Source: Gammaproteobacteria bacterium | GTDB lineage: Bacteria; Pseudomonadota; Gammaproteobacteria; Steroidobacterales; Woeseiaceae | NCBI GenBank assembly: GCA_029865385.1 | Contig: JAOUGX010000030.1 | Span: 1-35,887 of the forward strand | Length of the DNA stretch: 35,887 nt | Direction: 5' to 3' | Shown here: positions 17,422 to 26,344 of the stretch, one piece after another | Position numbering within the stretch: the stretch's first letter is position 1 | How the letters are laid out: the number at the start of each line of letters is the position of its first letter | Position numbers and translations under genes: made by a program | The notes under the pieces: generated by a model | Seen by the model: only the letters and a program-made list of their open reading frames with translations | Database searches by the model: none | Told to the model about the DNA's origin: nothing

Positions 17422-19749
17422 ATGAGTATCGGTTCTGAAAAAGTAAAGTTGTATCACGAGCAGTTGGCAGCGCTCGAGCAGCGACTCCAGGCGCAAATCG
17501 ACGACGAATCGACCTTGCATGATATCCAGCGGGCGTTCGAAACGTTACTGGCGGGCAGCGGCGAAGCGGAAAAAGATATCAGAATGGTTTTGCAGCGGCA
17601 GTTCTCGAACGGACAGCTTCGCAAGGAAACCTTTGAACTCGTACGGCAAATTCTGAATCGCATCGTCAGCGAGAACCTGGCGACGGAACCCGGTGCGACC
17701 ATTGCTGAGCCCGATTCCAGTTCACCCGATTCCAATTCGCCCGATTCGTTCAGTGATACGACCATCATTCCAAGTGATACATTTATTCCGATCCCGGCAG
17801 AGGAAAGACTGCAAGTCGGATCGGTGCTTCGGGACCGTTTTCTTCTGCAGGAAAAGGTGGCCGGCGGCAGCATGGGGGCGGTTTACAAGGCGCTTGACAG
17901 AAGGCTTGCGGAAGTCGGCTCGGAGAGTTCGTTTGTAGCCATCAAGGTACTTGCACCCAAGCTGTCCCGGAACGGCAATGCGTTGCGTGCCCTGCAGCAG
18001 GAAGCGGCAAAAGGTCGTTGCCTGTCGCACCCGAACATTGTCAGGTTTATCGACCTGGACAGGGATGACGATCTGTATTTCATCGTCATGGAGTGGCTTG
18101 ATGGCCGATCCCTCGCGGACATACTGGATGACGGCCGTAACAGCAAGATCGATAGTGCAACCGCCTTCGATATCGTGCGACAGATTGGCCAGGCTTTGGA
18201 CTACGCGCATCGCTGCGGAGTGGTGCACGCGGATGTGAAACCCGGCAATATAATGATCACGCCGTCCGGGCAGGCAAAACTGTTTGATTTTGGTGTTGCA
18301 AGAATCCGGCAAAAGCAACATTCGAGCCAGGCGGACTTCGATGCGGGTGTGATGAATGCGGCAACGCCGATTTATTCGAGCATGCAGGTTCTGACGGGCG
18401 AAGATCCTGTGCCGGCCGACGACGTCTTTTCGCTCGGCTGCCTCTTGTACCGATTGCTCGCCGGCTACCGGGCTTTCGGACCGCGAAATGCAGCGGAAGC
18501 TGCGGAAGCGGGTATGGAGCCACAGCGCTTGCAGGGCATCAGTCAGGTGCAGTGGAGCGCATTGAAAAAATCGCTGGCCTATTCGCGTGTTTCGCGTTAC
18601 CCGTCCGTTGCCGATTTCCTCAAGGCGTTAGATGGCGACAGCAAGCCATTGACAGAAACCCAAACACTGCCCGATGTGATCGAAACCTCGCGCGGCACCT
18701 CTCTTTGGCGAATAGTGATCCCGATTTTGGCTCTTGTGGTCGGGGGCGTCATCGCGCAGCAATTGGGTCTTGTTGACCAGTTCCTCGGAAGTCGCGTTAT
18801 AAACACGGAGCCGGTTGCGATCGTGCCGTCCGAAACGCAAAGTGAATTTTCGGGATTACAAACCGACCAGCCGGAGTTCATTGAGGCCGAAACGGGGGTC
18901 GCAACACCGGTCGAACCCGACATTTCAGATGTCGTCAACGAGATCGCGGACACGTCCCAAGTCGAAGCGACGCCGCCGGGCGAAATCGATTTCTCACAGC
19001 TGCCCCCGGCCAGGCTCGTCGTCAGCCTGGGAATGCCGGGCTCGAAAGCGGTCGAGGCCGGGCTGGAGCTGATCGAGGACGGAGACGGCGCCATAATCGA
19101 CTTTATTCGAAGTGCGAACGTCGCACTGCCCTTGACGCTTCGCCTCGAGGAGGCCAGCTATAGCGGCAACCGATCGCCGTGGGAGTCAGGTCAGTACAGA
19201 ATGCAGGACAATGGACAGATTCGCTTCGCGGCAGGCCAGTCGCGCGCTCGAACAATGATTACCATGGCATCGGATCCCTTGCGCGAACCGGACCGCGATG
19301 TCGTGCTGCGAGTACGCGATGCAGACTATCCGGACTCAGACTTTGCGTTGTTGCGACTGAACCTGATGGATGACGACCAGCGCAGATTCGAAGCGGGGCT
19401 TAAGCCGAACACGGTGGCATTTGCGGTGAGCCAGGTATCGGTGCGCGAGCGGGATCCCGCGGTGCAGATCGATGTATTGAGGTTCAAACCGGATGCGAGC
19501 AATCTGGACGTTGCTTACTTTGTGCGCGATGTTACGGCGACGGAGGGCGAAGACTATTTTGCGCCGCCGACCGGGACGGTCAGCTTCGGCCCCGGCCAGA
19601 GAACAGCGAGAATCTTCATTCCCCTGGTGCAGGACGTACTCAAAGAAACGGATGAAGCTTTCATGCTCGAGCTCGATCCTTCAATTCGCGACGATGATGC
19701 CAACATTTTCGTACGAATCGCGGTTATGATCAGGGATGATGATTCCTGA
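17422..19749 (+). CDS. Membrane Ser/Thr protein kinase with Calx-beta-like extracytoplasmic domain
   Basis: 775 residues from ATG 17422. The N-terminus (1-90) is helical, then a Ser/Pro/Asp-rich linker (SSPDSNSPDSFSD). The Hanks-type kinase covers about 135-405: Gly-rich loop KVAGGSMGAVYKA, Lys175 in VAIKVL, catalytic loop HADVKPGNIM (HAD instead of HRD, Asp271), DFGVAR (Asp289), and DDVFSLGCLLYRLL. One transmembrane helix lies at about 430-447 (IVIPILALVVGGVI). The outside part holds an acidic linker and two beta-rich stretches; the last (TEGEDYFAPPTGTVSFGPGQ...DEAFMLELDP) fits a Calx-beta motif, often a Ca-binding fold. A cytoplasmic kinase tied to an exported Calx-beta sensor suggests transmembrane signalling; ligand and targets are unknown. 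The active loop residues are intact. Confidence 0.88.
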   Translation: MSIGSEKVKLYHEQLAALEQRLQAQIDDESTLHDIQRAFETLLAGSGEAEKDIRMVLQRQFSNGQLRKETFELVRQILNRIVSENLATEPGATIAEPDSSSPDSNSPDSFSDTTIIPSDTFIPIPAEERLQVGSVLRDRFLLQEKVAGGSMGAVYKALDRRLAEVGSESSFVAIKVLAPKLSRNGNALRALQQEAAKGRCLSHPNIVRFIDLDRDDDLYFIVMEWLDGRSLADILDDGRNSKIDSATAFDIVRQIGQALDYAHRCGVVHADVKPGNIMITPSGQAKLFDFGVARIRQKQHSSQADFDAGVMNAATPIYSSMQVLTGEDPVPADDVFSLGCLLYRLLAGYRAFGPRNAAEAAEAGMEPQRLQGISQVQWSALKKSLAYSRVSRYPSVADFLKALDGDSKPLTETQTLPDVIETSRGTSLWRIVIPILALVVGGVIAQQLGLVDQFLGSRVINTEPVAIVPSETQSEFSGLQTDQPEFIEAETGVATPVEPDISDVVNEIADTSQVEATPPGEIDFSQLPPARLVVSLGMPGSKAVEAGLELIEDGDGAIIDFIRSANVALPLTLRLEEASYSGNRSPWESGQYRMQDNGQIRFAAGQSRARTMITMASDPLREPDRDVVLRVRDADYPDSDFALLRLNLMDDDQRRFEAGLKPNTVAFAVSQVSVRERDPAVQIDVLRFKPDASNLDVAYFVRDVTATEGEDYFAPPTGTVSFGPGQRTARIFIPLVQDVLKETDEAFMLELDPSIRDDDANIFVRIAVMIRDDDS

Positions 19750-19803
19750 TTCGATGCACTACGATCGAACCGTAAACAAGACCAAGATCCGAAGAGCGAT
19801 AAC

Positions 19804-21486
19804 ATGAGTGACAAGGAGCTACGGCGCTATTCGCGCGTCGTTGTCGACGGAGTTGAGCATGCTCCGAGTCGGGCAATGCTTCGCGCAGTCGGTTTCAAGG
19901 AAGACGATTTCGCCCGGCCCCAGGTTGGAATTGCGTCGACATGGAGCATGGTCACGCCATGCAACATGCATATCGACGAGCTTGCCAGGCAGGCGGCCTC
20001 CGGCGCGGACATCGCCGGTGCGAAAGCTGTCATATTCAATACGATTACCGTGTCGGATGGCATTTCCATGGGAACGCCGGGAATGCGTTATTCACTGGTA
20101 TCGCGGGAAGTTATCGCCGATTCAATAGAGACGGTGGCGGGAGCGCAGGGATTCGATGGGCTGGTAACCATTGGCGGCTGCGACAAAAACATGCCGGCAT
20201 GCGTCATGGCCATGGCCCGCCTGAATCGGCCCTCCGTATTTGTCTACGGCGGCACGATCAAGCCCGGAATCAAGCGTCGTGACATCGTGTCGGTGTTCGA
20301 GGCGGTAGGCGCGTTCGCCGGCGGAAAAATCAGCGCCGCAGAGCTCGACGAAGTCGAAAAAACGGCGATCCCCGGTCCGGGAAGTTGCGGGGGCATGTAT
20401 ACCGCGAACACGATGGCTTCGGCGATTGAAGCGCTCGGCTTGAGTCTCGCGAACAGTTCTGCCCAGGAAGCCGTTTCCCCTAACAAGATTGCTGATTGCC
20501 AGCGAGCGGGTGCGGCCGTCGTCAATCTGTTGAAGGAAAATATCCGGCCGTCCGATATCCTGACGAAAGAGGCGTTCGAGAACGCCATTACGGTCGTCAT
20601 TGCACTCGGTGGTTCGACTAACGCCGTTTTGCATTTGCTTGCGATTGCTTACGAAGCGGGCGTCGATCTGACGCTTGAAGACTTCTCGCGAATTGGTGCG
20701 AGAGTACCGGTGCTGGCTGACGTTAAACCCAGTGGACAGTATCTGATGTCGGAACTGATCGGGATCGGTGGAATCCAGCCGTTGATGAAACGCTTGCTGC
20801 AGAAAGGATTGCTGCACGGCGAATGTTTGACAGTAACCGGCCGGACCGTGGCGGATAACCTTGCTGATGTCGAAGATTATCCACCGGGGCAGGACATTGT
20901 TCGGAGCTTTAGCAATCCGGTGAAACCCGACAGCCATCTGGTAATTCTGCGCGGCAATCTGGCACCGGAGGGTGCGGTGGCGAAGATCAGTGGAAAGGAA
21001 GGATTGGTTTTCAAGGGTGTGGCGAGGATTTTTCATGCCGAAGAGGAGGCGCTGCAGGCAATTCTCGACGGCAAAATCAAGGCAGGAGACGTTGTCGTGG
21101 TGCGCTACGAAGGACCCAAAGGCGGCCCCGGTATGCGTGAGATGCTCAGTCCGACGTCTGCCATCATGGGTAAAGGCCTGGGCAAGGACGTTGCGCTGAT
21201 TACGGACGGACGTTTTTCCGGTGGCAGCCACGGTTTTGTTGTGGGTCATGTCGCGCCGGAGGCAGCTGTCGGCGGCCCGATCGCGCTACTCGAAGACGGA
21301 GACAGCATTGTCATTGATGCTGCAAAAAAGACAATCGACGTCGACATTCCTGCAACCGAGCTGGAACGGCGTCGCAAGGCCTGGGTTCGTCCTGAATCCA
21401 ACGTCATCAGGGGTCTGCTGGCGAAATACCGAGCCGAAGTGCAATCAGCGTCCAGTGGTGCGGTAACGGTCGCGCCGGATTGGTAA
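19804..21486 (+). CDS. ilvD: Dihydroxy-acid dehydratase
   Basis: 560 residues, typical length. It dehydrates 2,3-dihydroxy-3-methylbutanoate or -pentanoate to the 2-oxoacids that become valine (and leucine) or isoleucine, using an Fe-S cluster and Mg. Cluster cysteines are seen at Cys53 (TPCNMH), Cys126 ([10 protein letters not shown]) and Cys195 ([14 protein letters not shown]). Other family blocks: [29 protein letters not shown], and near the C-terminus [14 protein letters not shown] and [11 protein letters not shown]. It stands alone 54 bp after the kinase; no other ilv gene is in the window. leuBCD, which use its product line, lie 12 kb downstream. Confidence 0.97.
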   Translation: MSDKELRRYSRVVVDGVEHAPSRAMLRAVGFKEDDFARPQVGIASTWSMVTPCNMHIDELARQAASGADIAGAKAVIFNTITVSDGISMGTPGMRYSLVSREVIADSIETVAGAQGFDGLVTIGGCDKNMPACVMAMARLNRPSVFVYGGTIKPGIKRRDIVSVFEAVGAFAGGKISAAELDEVEKTAIPGPGSCGGMYTANTMASAIEALGLSLANSSAQEAVSPNKIADCQRAGAAVVNLLKENIRPSDILTKEAFENAITVVIALGGSTNAVLHLLAIAYEAGVDLTLEDFSRIGARVPVLADVKPSGQYLMSELIGIGGIQPLMKRLLQKGLLHGECLTVTGRTVADNLADVEDYPPGQDIVRSFSNPVKPDSHLVILRGNLAPEGAVAKISGKEGLVFKGVARIFHAEEEALQAILDGKIKAGDVVVVRYEGPKGGPGMREMLSPTSAIMGKGLGKDVALITDGRFSGGSHGFVVGHVAPEAAVGGPIALLEDGDSIVIDAAKKTIDVDIPATELERRRKAWVRPESNVIRGLLAKYRAEVQSASSGAVTVAPDW

Positions 21487-21530
21487 GTCTGTCGAGCGGC
21501 TCCGCCACGAACGACAGCAGTAAAATGCTC

Positions 21531-21559
21531 TTGACCTCGATTGGCTGGTCGGATTTACT
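21531..21559 (+). promoter_or_regulatory. Possible promoter of the lysAC leader
   Basis: TTGACC (21531-21536), 17-bp spacer, TTTACT (21554-21559). Transcription would begin near 21566 and give a leader of about 290 nt containing the hairpins described below. Confidence 0.35.
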
Positions 21560-21576
21560 TCCAGCTTGCAGCTAAT

Positions 21577-21626
21577 ACCTATCTCAAAACCCTGCTGTGC
21601 CCCTAGGGGGCAATTTTGAGACAGGT
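21577..21626 (+). repeat. 50-bp inverted repeat, terminator or MITE-like
   Basis: ACCTATCTCAAAA (21577-21589) pairs with TTTTGAGACAGGT (21614-21626) with one mismatch. Inside lies a second palindrome of TGCCCC/GGGGCA centred on CTAG. No T-run follows. It could be a stable 5' RNA hairpin, or paired ends of a tiny mobile-element remnant; copy number elsewhere is unknown. Confidence 0.6.
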
Positions 21627-21681
21627 TCTATTTGTCATCCGCGTAATGTGCCGTGGTCATGAAGTAGGTATGGCCCGAAAA

Positions 21682-21798
21682 CCATTAAAACGAATGGCGC
21701 GCCAGAGGTGCGCGGGTGGCCATGGCGGTAGTAACGGCTAGACAAGAGCCAGCTATCACCACACGACCCGCAAGGACTGTTCCTGCGGGTTTTTTTTT
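21682..21798 (+). promoter_or_regulatory. Structured leader with strong terminator before lysAC (candidate attenuator or sRNA)
   Basis: In order: CCATT/AATGG (21682-21697), CGCGC/GCGCG (21698-21714) with loop CAGAGGT, GGCT/AGCC (21736-21750) inside GGTAG/CTATC, then a rho-independent terminator at 21766-21798 (ACCCGCAAGGA / TCCTGCGGGT and nine T). GCGGGT at 21712-21717 can pair with ACCCGC at 21766-21771, the 5' arm of the terminator, so exclusive terminator and antiterminator folds are possible. The terminator ends 58 nt before lysAC. This may be a transcription attenuator, or an sRNA that ends here. It does not fit the lysine riboswitch length. Confidence 0.5.
21766..21798 (+). terminator. 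Rho-independent terminator upstream of lysAC
   Basis: Stem ACCCGC-A-AGGA / TCCTGCGGGT with one bulged A, CTGT loop, and nine T (21790-21798). It is the strongest + strand terminator in the window, located between ilvD and lysAC. Confidence 0.9.
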
Positions 21799-21856
21799 GT
21801 ATCGCCAACACAGTCTGGCGGAAGGAATTTGCGATTAACAGTCAGAGGCAGGGATC

Positions 21857-24502
21857 GTGGCGGTGAACGACATAGCCGAGGCAGCATTTGCAGACAGCAC
21901 CACTCTCGGTGCCGACAAGCCAATCGCCGATTCACCCTGGGTAGTAATGAAGTTCGGCGGCAGCAGTGTTACGTCAGTGGACAGCTGGTTGACGGTTGCG
22001 ACGCTTGTCAGGGCCAGGCTCGCAGCCGGTCTGCGGCCGGTTGTTGTGCACTCCGCACTGCAAGGCGTGTCCAATAAGCTTGCCGGTATCGCCGCCAAAG
22101 CCGGCAATGTCGATCATTCCAGCGATGTGAAACAACTCCGTGAACAACACCGGACGCTGGCCGTCGCATTGGGCGTGTTCGACGAAATGCTGCTGTCTGC
22201 ACATTTCCGAATCCTCGACAACTTATTGGAGGAGTTGCGGTCGACGGCAAGCTCGACGCCTCGGCTGCAAGCGTCAATTCTGTCGCAGGGGGAACTGCTG
22301 GCAACGGCCATCGGTGCTGCCTATTTACAGCGACAAGGTCTGCAGGTCAGTTGGCAGGATGCGCGGCACCTTCTCAAGAGCGACGAGCGGATGCATCGTT
22401 CACCGACACAGCGGTATCTTTCAGCAACCTGCGGCCACGAGCCGGACAGGGATCTGCAGGACCGGTTTGCCGCAGCGGGAGAAGTCATTCTGACGCAAGG
22501 GTTCATAGCGTCAGACGAAAACGGCGATACAGTCCTGCTGGGTCGTGAGGGCTCGGATACATCCGCTGCCTATCTTGCTGCATGTTTGCAGGCGCGTCGC
22601 CTGGAGATCTGGAAAGACGTACCGGGCATGTTTTCCGCTGATCCTCGCCTCGTACCGTCAGCCCGATTGCTGGTCGACCTGCATTACGATGAGGCCAGGG
22701 AACTCGCGTCTACGGGAAGCACGGTATTGCATCCACGCTGTCTTTCCCCCCTGAGCCGGCATGGCATTCCGCTCTTTATTCGATGCCTCGCCGCGCCGCA
22801 AATTCAGGGAACGATCATTTCGGCGGCACCCAGGGAGTCGGCGCCCCAGGTCAAGGGGATTTCGGCCCGCAAGGGTGTGACGCTGATTTCGATGGACGGC
22901 ATGGCCATGTGGCACGAGGTGGGATTTCTTGCCGATGCGTTCGCGCAATTTGCAAAGCACGGTGTATCTATCGATCTTGTGTCGACATCCGAGTCGAATG
23001 TCACGGTGTCGGTCGACAACATCGATGGCATGTTTCCGGAGCCGATTCGAAACAAGCTGCTGGCCGACCTGAAGAAACTGTGTCGGGTACGCCTGATACC
23101 GAATTGCGCGGTCGTCAGTCTGGTCGGTCGCAGGATTCGCAGCAATCTGTCGCGCATGTCGCCGGCGTTATCGGTTTTCGAGGAAGAAAAGATTCACCTG
23201 GTGTCCCAGGGAGCCAGCGACCTGAATTTCAGTTTCGTCATCGATGAGGACCAGGTTCCCAAGTTAATGCCGAAACTGCATTCGACGATGATACGAACGT
23301 CCGGCAGCGGCCCGATATTCGGTCCCAGCTGGGAACAATTGTTCAAGCCAGTCATTGACAAAGATAAGGCGCAGAGTGCCTGGTGGGCAGGGCGCCGCAA
23401 GGAGCTGTTGGAAATCGCGTCGCGCCACGGCAGCGCTTACGTTTATGACAGCAAGAGTATCGAGGCAGCCGCGAGAAATATACTGTCTTTGAAGTCGGTC
23501 GACAGGGTCCTGTATGCGATGAAGGCCAACTTCAATCCCGAGGTAATCAGGCTGCTTGCGCAAACCGGAGTTGATTTCGATTGCGTTTCGCCGGGCGAGG
23601 TTGCTCATTTGCGCGAGGTTGTTGCGGATCTCGATCTCGATCGAATTCTCTACACACCGAATTTTGCAGCGCGAGACGAATACGCTTGGGCGATTGAGGA
23701 GGGACTTCGGCTCACACTGGACAGCCTGTATCCGTTGCAGGCATGGCCGGATCTGTTCGATGGAAGCCAGCTGTTTATCCGCCTTGATCCCGGAAAGGGG
23801 CAGGGTCATCACGATCATGTAAAAACCGCGGGTATTCACTCGAAGTTCGGCGTGCCACTCTTCGAAATCGACGAGCTGGTCGAGAGTCTGGACAGGGCCA
23901 ATGCGACGGTGGTCGGTCTGCATGCCCACAGCGGCAGCGGTATACACGATCCGGACAACTGGCTGGCTGTGGCAGAAAAGCTCGCACAGGTCGCGCAACG
24001 CTTTCCGCAGGTCAGCGTTCTGGACCTGGGCGGCGGCATTGGCGTGCCGGAGAAGCTCGGCGATGCTGTATTCGACCTGCCGACACTCGACAGGATGTTA
24101 GCGGAGTTCAAAAATCGCCACCCGCAATACCGGCTCTGGCTGGAACCTGGCCGCTACCTTGTTGCACAAGCCGGCGTGTTGCTCAGCCGCGTGTCGCAGA
24201 TCAAAGGCAAGTCGGAAATGCGTTATATCGGGATCGGGACCGGCATGAACTCCCTTATTCGTCCCGCTCTTTACGGCGCGTACCATGAAATCGTCAACCT
24301 GACTCGATTCAACGAACCTGCAGTGGAGACCGCGACGATTGTCGGTCCGATTTGCGAGTCTGGTGACAAACTCGGCAGCGACAGGTTGCTGCCGCACACG
24401 CTCGAAAACGACGTACTGCTAATTGCCAATGCGGGCGCCTACGGGTACGCGATGAGCTCGAACTACAATCTGAGAGAACCCGCCGGCGAACTTGTCATCT
24501 GA
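21857..24502 (+). CDS. lysAC: Bifunctional aspartate kinase / diaminopimelate decarboxylase
   Basis: 881 residues joining the first and last steps of lysine synthesis. The N-terminal aspartokinase (about 25-310) has KFGGSSV (Lys32), VHSALQGVSNKL, LLGREGSDTSAAYLA, WKDVPGMFSADPR and ARELASTGSTVLHPRCL. ACT-like repeats follow (about 335-475, KGISARKGVTLISM...FLADAFAQFAKHGVSIDLVSTSESNVTVSVD), where lysine feedback is usual. The C-terminal DAP decarboxylase (about 495-881) has the PLP lysine Lys556 in YAMKANFN, HAHSGSGIHDP, the phosphate loop GGGIGVPE, EPGRYLVAQAG and Cys833 in CESGDKL. It starts at GTG after a purine-rich AGAGGCAGGG. Such fusions are known in Xanthomonas and Xylella. A structured leader precedes it. 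Confidence 0.96.
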   Translation: MAVNDIAEAAFADSTTLGADKPIADSPWVVMKFGGSSVTSVDSWLTVATLVRARLAAGLRPVVVHSALQGVSNKLAGIAAKAGNVDHSSDVKQLREQHRTLAVALGVFDEMLLSAHFRILDNLLEELRSTASSTPRLQASILSQGELLATAIGAAYLQRQGLQVSWQDARHLLKSDERMHRSPTQRYLSATCGHEPDRDLQDRFAAAGEVILTQGFIASDENGDTVLLGREGSDTSAAYLAACLQARRLEIWKDVPGMFSADPRLVPSARLLVDLHYDEARELASTGSTVLHPRCLSPLSRHGIPLFIRCLAAPQIQGTIISAAPRESAPQVKGISARKGVTLISMDGMAMWHEVGFLADAFAQFAKHGVSIDLVSTSESNVTVSVDNIDGMFPEPIRNKLLADLKKLCRVRLIPNCAVVSLVGRRIRSNLSRMSPALSVFEEEKIHLVSQGASDLNFSFVIDEDQVPKLMPKLHSTMIRTSGSGPIFGPSWEQLFKPVIDKDKAQSAWWAGRRKELLEIASRHGSAYVYDSKSIEAAARNILSLKSVDRVLYAMKANFNPEVIRLLAQTGVDFDCVSPGEVAHLREVVADLDLDRILYTPNFAARDEYAWAIEEGLRLTLDSLYPLQAWPDLFDGSQLFIRLDPGKGQGHHDHVKTAGIHSKFGVPLFEIDELVESLDRANATVVGLHAHSGSGIHDPDNWLAVAEKLAQVAQRFPQVSVLDLGGGIGVPEKLGDAVFDLPTLDRMLAEFKNRHPQYRLWLEPGRYLVAQAGVLLSRVSQIKGKSEMRYIGIGTGMNSLIRPALYGAYHEIVNLTRFNEPAVETATIVGPICESGDKLGSDRLLPHTLENDVLLIANAGAYGYAMSSNYNLREPAGELVI

Positions 24503-24548
24503 ACCGCTCGAGAAGAGGCCCGATGCTGTCTTCTGATAACGAGTTCGT

Positions 24549-24830
24549 TTATTCCTTGTGACGTGCCTGCAGGCAATCGGCGACTTCAGCGAGCGACAGA
24601 TCGAGTGAGGCCAGAAGTACCTGGAAGTGAAACATCAGGTCAGCCGCCTCCTCAAGCTGGTCGGAACGACTGCCGGCGACGGCAGCCAATGCAAGTTCCA
24701 CCGCCTCTTCGCCGACCTTTTGCGCCACGCGACGGGTTCCCGAAACCACCAGCTGCGAGGTATAGCTACCGGTCGAGTTTTCGTCTATGCGATGCCGAAT
24801 GATCTGTTCCAATTCGTATAGGAAATTCAT
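24549..24830 (-). CDS. hisE: Phosphoribosyl-ATP pyrophosphatase
   Basis: 93 residues, a stand-alone HisE (MazG-like all-alpha fold). It hydrolyses PR-ATP to PR-AMP, the second step of histidine synthesis. Seen: LYELEQIIRHR start, the metal-binding helix KVGEEAVELALAA (Glu-Glu-x-x-Glu pattern) and the partner DQLEEAADLMFHFQVLLA. In many gammaproteobacteria this is the C-terminal half of a fused HisIE; here no HisI part is attached or adjacent. It starts 1 nt after the hisF stop and is the last gene of the operon. Confidence 0.95.
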   Translation of the reverse strand: MNFLYELEQIIRHRIDENSTGSYTSQLVVSGTRRVAQKVGEEAVELALAAVAGSRSDQLEEAADLMFHFQVLLASLDLSLAEVADCLQARHKE

Positions 24831-24831
24831 T

Positions 24832-25620
24832 TCAGTTCCACTCTTTGTTTAGCCGGCTGCGGACATGTACGCCGGCGTCATGCAGGAAATGCTTCAATTC
24901 TTGAATGTCGATTTCTCCGCTGTGAAAAACGCTGGCTGCGAGCGCGCCGTCGACTTCCGCTTCCCGGAAGACCTGTCGAAAATGGTCGGCCGAGCCGGCG
25001 CCACCTGACGCGACAAGCGGCACCGTGCAGATGTCCCGAACCCGTCGCAGCTGGGTCGTATCGTAGCCCTTTCTGACGCCGTCCCTGTTCATGCAATTCA
25101 GGACGATTTCACCGGCACCGAGATCCTGTACCTCGTTAACCCAATCAAGTGTTCGCCGGCGTGCTGCCACCGTCCTCGATGAGTCGCCGGTAAACTTGTA
25201 GACGAAAAAGTCGCTGTCCTTTTCCATGCTGTCGATTCCGACCACGACACATTGCGAACCGAAGCGCTTTGCAAGCTCCGTGATCAGCTTCGGAGACTGC
25301 AATGCGGGGGTATTGATCGATATCTTGTCTGCGCCCTTGTTCAATACGTCCTCGGCGTCGGCCACGCTGCCAATACCGCCGGCAACGCAAAAGGGAATGT
25401 CGAGGACCGCTGCTACTTCGGCAACCCACTGCCTGTCGACGGTCCGGCAATCCGGACTGGCGGTGATGTCGTAGAAAACGAGTTCGTCCGCGCCCTCTCG
25501 ACTGTAACGTGCAGCGAGCGGCAGGATGTCGCCTACGATCCGGTGATCACGAAATTGCACCCCCTTGACGACTTTGCCATCGCGAACGTCCAGGCAGGGA
25601 ATTATGCGGCGGGCAGGAAT
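24832..25620 (-). CDS. hisF: Imidazole glycerol phosphate synthase cyclase subunit, ATT start
   Basis: 262 residues. A (beta/alpha)8 barrel that, with HisH, turns PRFAR plus ammonia into IGP and AICAR. With the ATT at 25620 the protein begins (M)[19 protein letters not shown], matching the E. coli start [12 protein letters not shown] residue for residue and placing catalytic Asp11. After the in-frame TAG just upstream there is no ATG, GTG or TTG until the GTG at 25560, which would delete the first strand and Asp11. GAGGAG (25629-25634) lies 8 nt before the ATT. Other blocks: [31 protein letters not shown], and [13 protein letters not shown], the enterobacterial type with Asn where other lineages have Asp130. 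It overlaps the end of hisA by 19 nt. Confidence 0.93.
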   Translation of the reverse strand: MPARRIIPCLDVRDGKVVKGVQFRDHRIVGDILPLAARYSREGADELVFYDITASPDCRTVDRQWVAEVAAVLDIPFCVAGGIGSVADAEDVLNKGADKISINTPALQSPKLITELAKRFGSQCVVVGIDSMEKDSDFFVYKFTGDSSRTVAARRRTLDWVNEVQDLGAGEIVLNCMNRDGVRKGYDTTQLRRVRDICTVPLVASGGAGSADHFRQVFREAEVDGALAASVFHSGEIDIQELKHFLHDAGVHVRSRLNKEWN

Positions 25621-26342
25621 GACCTGATCTCCTCGCTACTGATCCTGCCGTCGAGCAGGGCGCGTCCGGTTATTGCCGCGTGGACCCCCGCGTCGCTCAG
25701 AGTTTGCAGGTCTGCCACATGCCGGACGCCGCCGGACGCCTGAAGTTGCAGCGCAGGATAGCGAGTCATCAGGTCGCGATAGAGCTGCGCATTCGGGCCG
25801 CTCAGTGCGCCGTCGCGGCTGATGTCGGTGCACAGGACGTGACACAGTCCGACGCCGAGGTAGGACTCGATGCACTCCCACAGGCTTGTATTTGCGGTCC
25901 TGGTCCAGCCGTGGGTCGCCAGCATCGGCATACCATCCGCTTCCACTCGGACGTCCAGTGCGAGCACGATTCTTGCCGGACCGAATTCGGCGAACCAGGA
26001 TCTGACTGTATCCGGTGCCGTGACCGCCAGGCTTCCGATGACACAGCGCTTGACGCCGAACTCCAGCCACTGGCGAAACGTGTCGGCATCGCGGATACCG
26101 CCGCCCAGCTGAATCGCCAGTCCGGTGGCATCCGCGATCTTGCGTACACTCGCCTGGTTGTGCTGGATCCCCAGTTTTGCGCCGTCCAGGTCAACCACAT
26201 GCAGGGATTTGAGTCCCATCCTCTCGAATTGTTTCGCGACCTGCTGAGGCATGTCGCTGTAGACCGTTTGCCGGGCGAAATCGCCCTGGAACAGCCTGAC
26301 ACAGCGCCCGTCTTGCAAGTCGATTGCGGGTATCAGCTGCAT
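25602..26342 (-). CDS. hisA: ProFAR isomerase
   Basis: 246 residues, family length. It converts ProFAR to PRFAR by an Amadori rearrangement. The (beta/alpha)8 barrel is recognised by [20 protein letters not shown] (catalytic Asp8), VVDLDGAK, the phosphate loop [22 protein letters not shown] with the second catalytic Asp, and [11 protein letters not shown]. It begins 2 bp after the hisH stop, and its last 19 nt overlap hisF. Confidence 0.97.
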   Translation of the reverse strand: MQLIPAIDLQDGRCVRLFQGDFARQTVYSDMPQQVAKQFERMGLKSLHVVDLDGAKLGIQHNQASVRKIADATGLAIQLGGGIRDADTFRQWLEFGVKRCVIGSLAVTAPDTVRSWFAEFGPARIVLALDVRVEADGMPMLATHGWTRTANTSLWECIESYLGVGLCHVLCTDISRDGALSGPNAQLYRDLMTRYPALQLQASGGVRHVADLQTLSDAGVHAAITGRALLDGRISSEEIRSFLPAA

Positions 26343-26344
26343 CG

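Noticed and set aside
20122-21249. 375-codon open frame antisense to ilvD
   Set aside because: It mirrors the codon pattern of ilvD, has no recognisable domain and no ribosome-binding site; a frame shadow.
21702-21798. Classical lysine riboswitch before lysAC
   Set aside because: An AGAGGTGCG match is present, but the element is under 100 nt from there to the terminator and the other conserved helices are not found.
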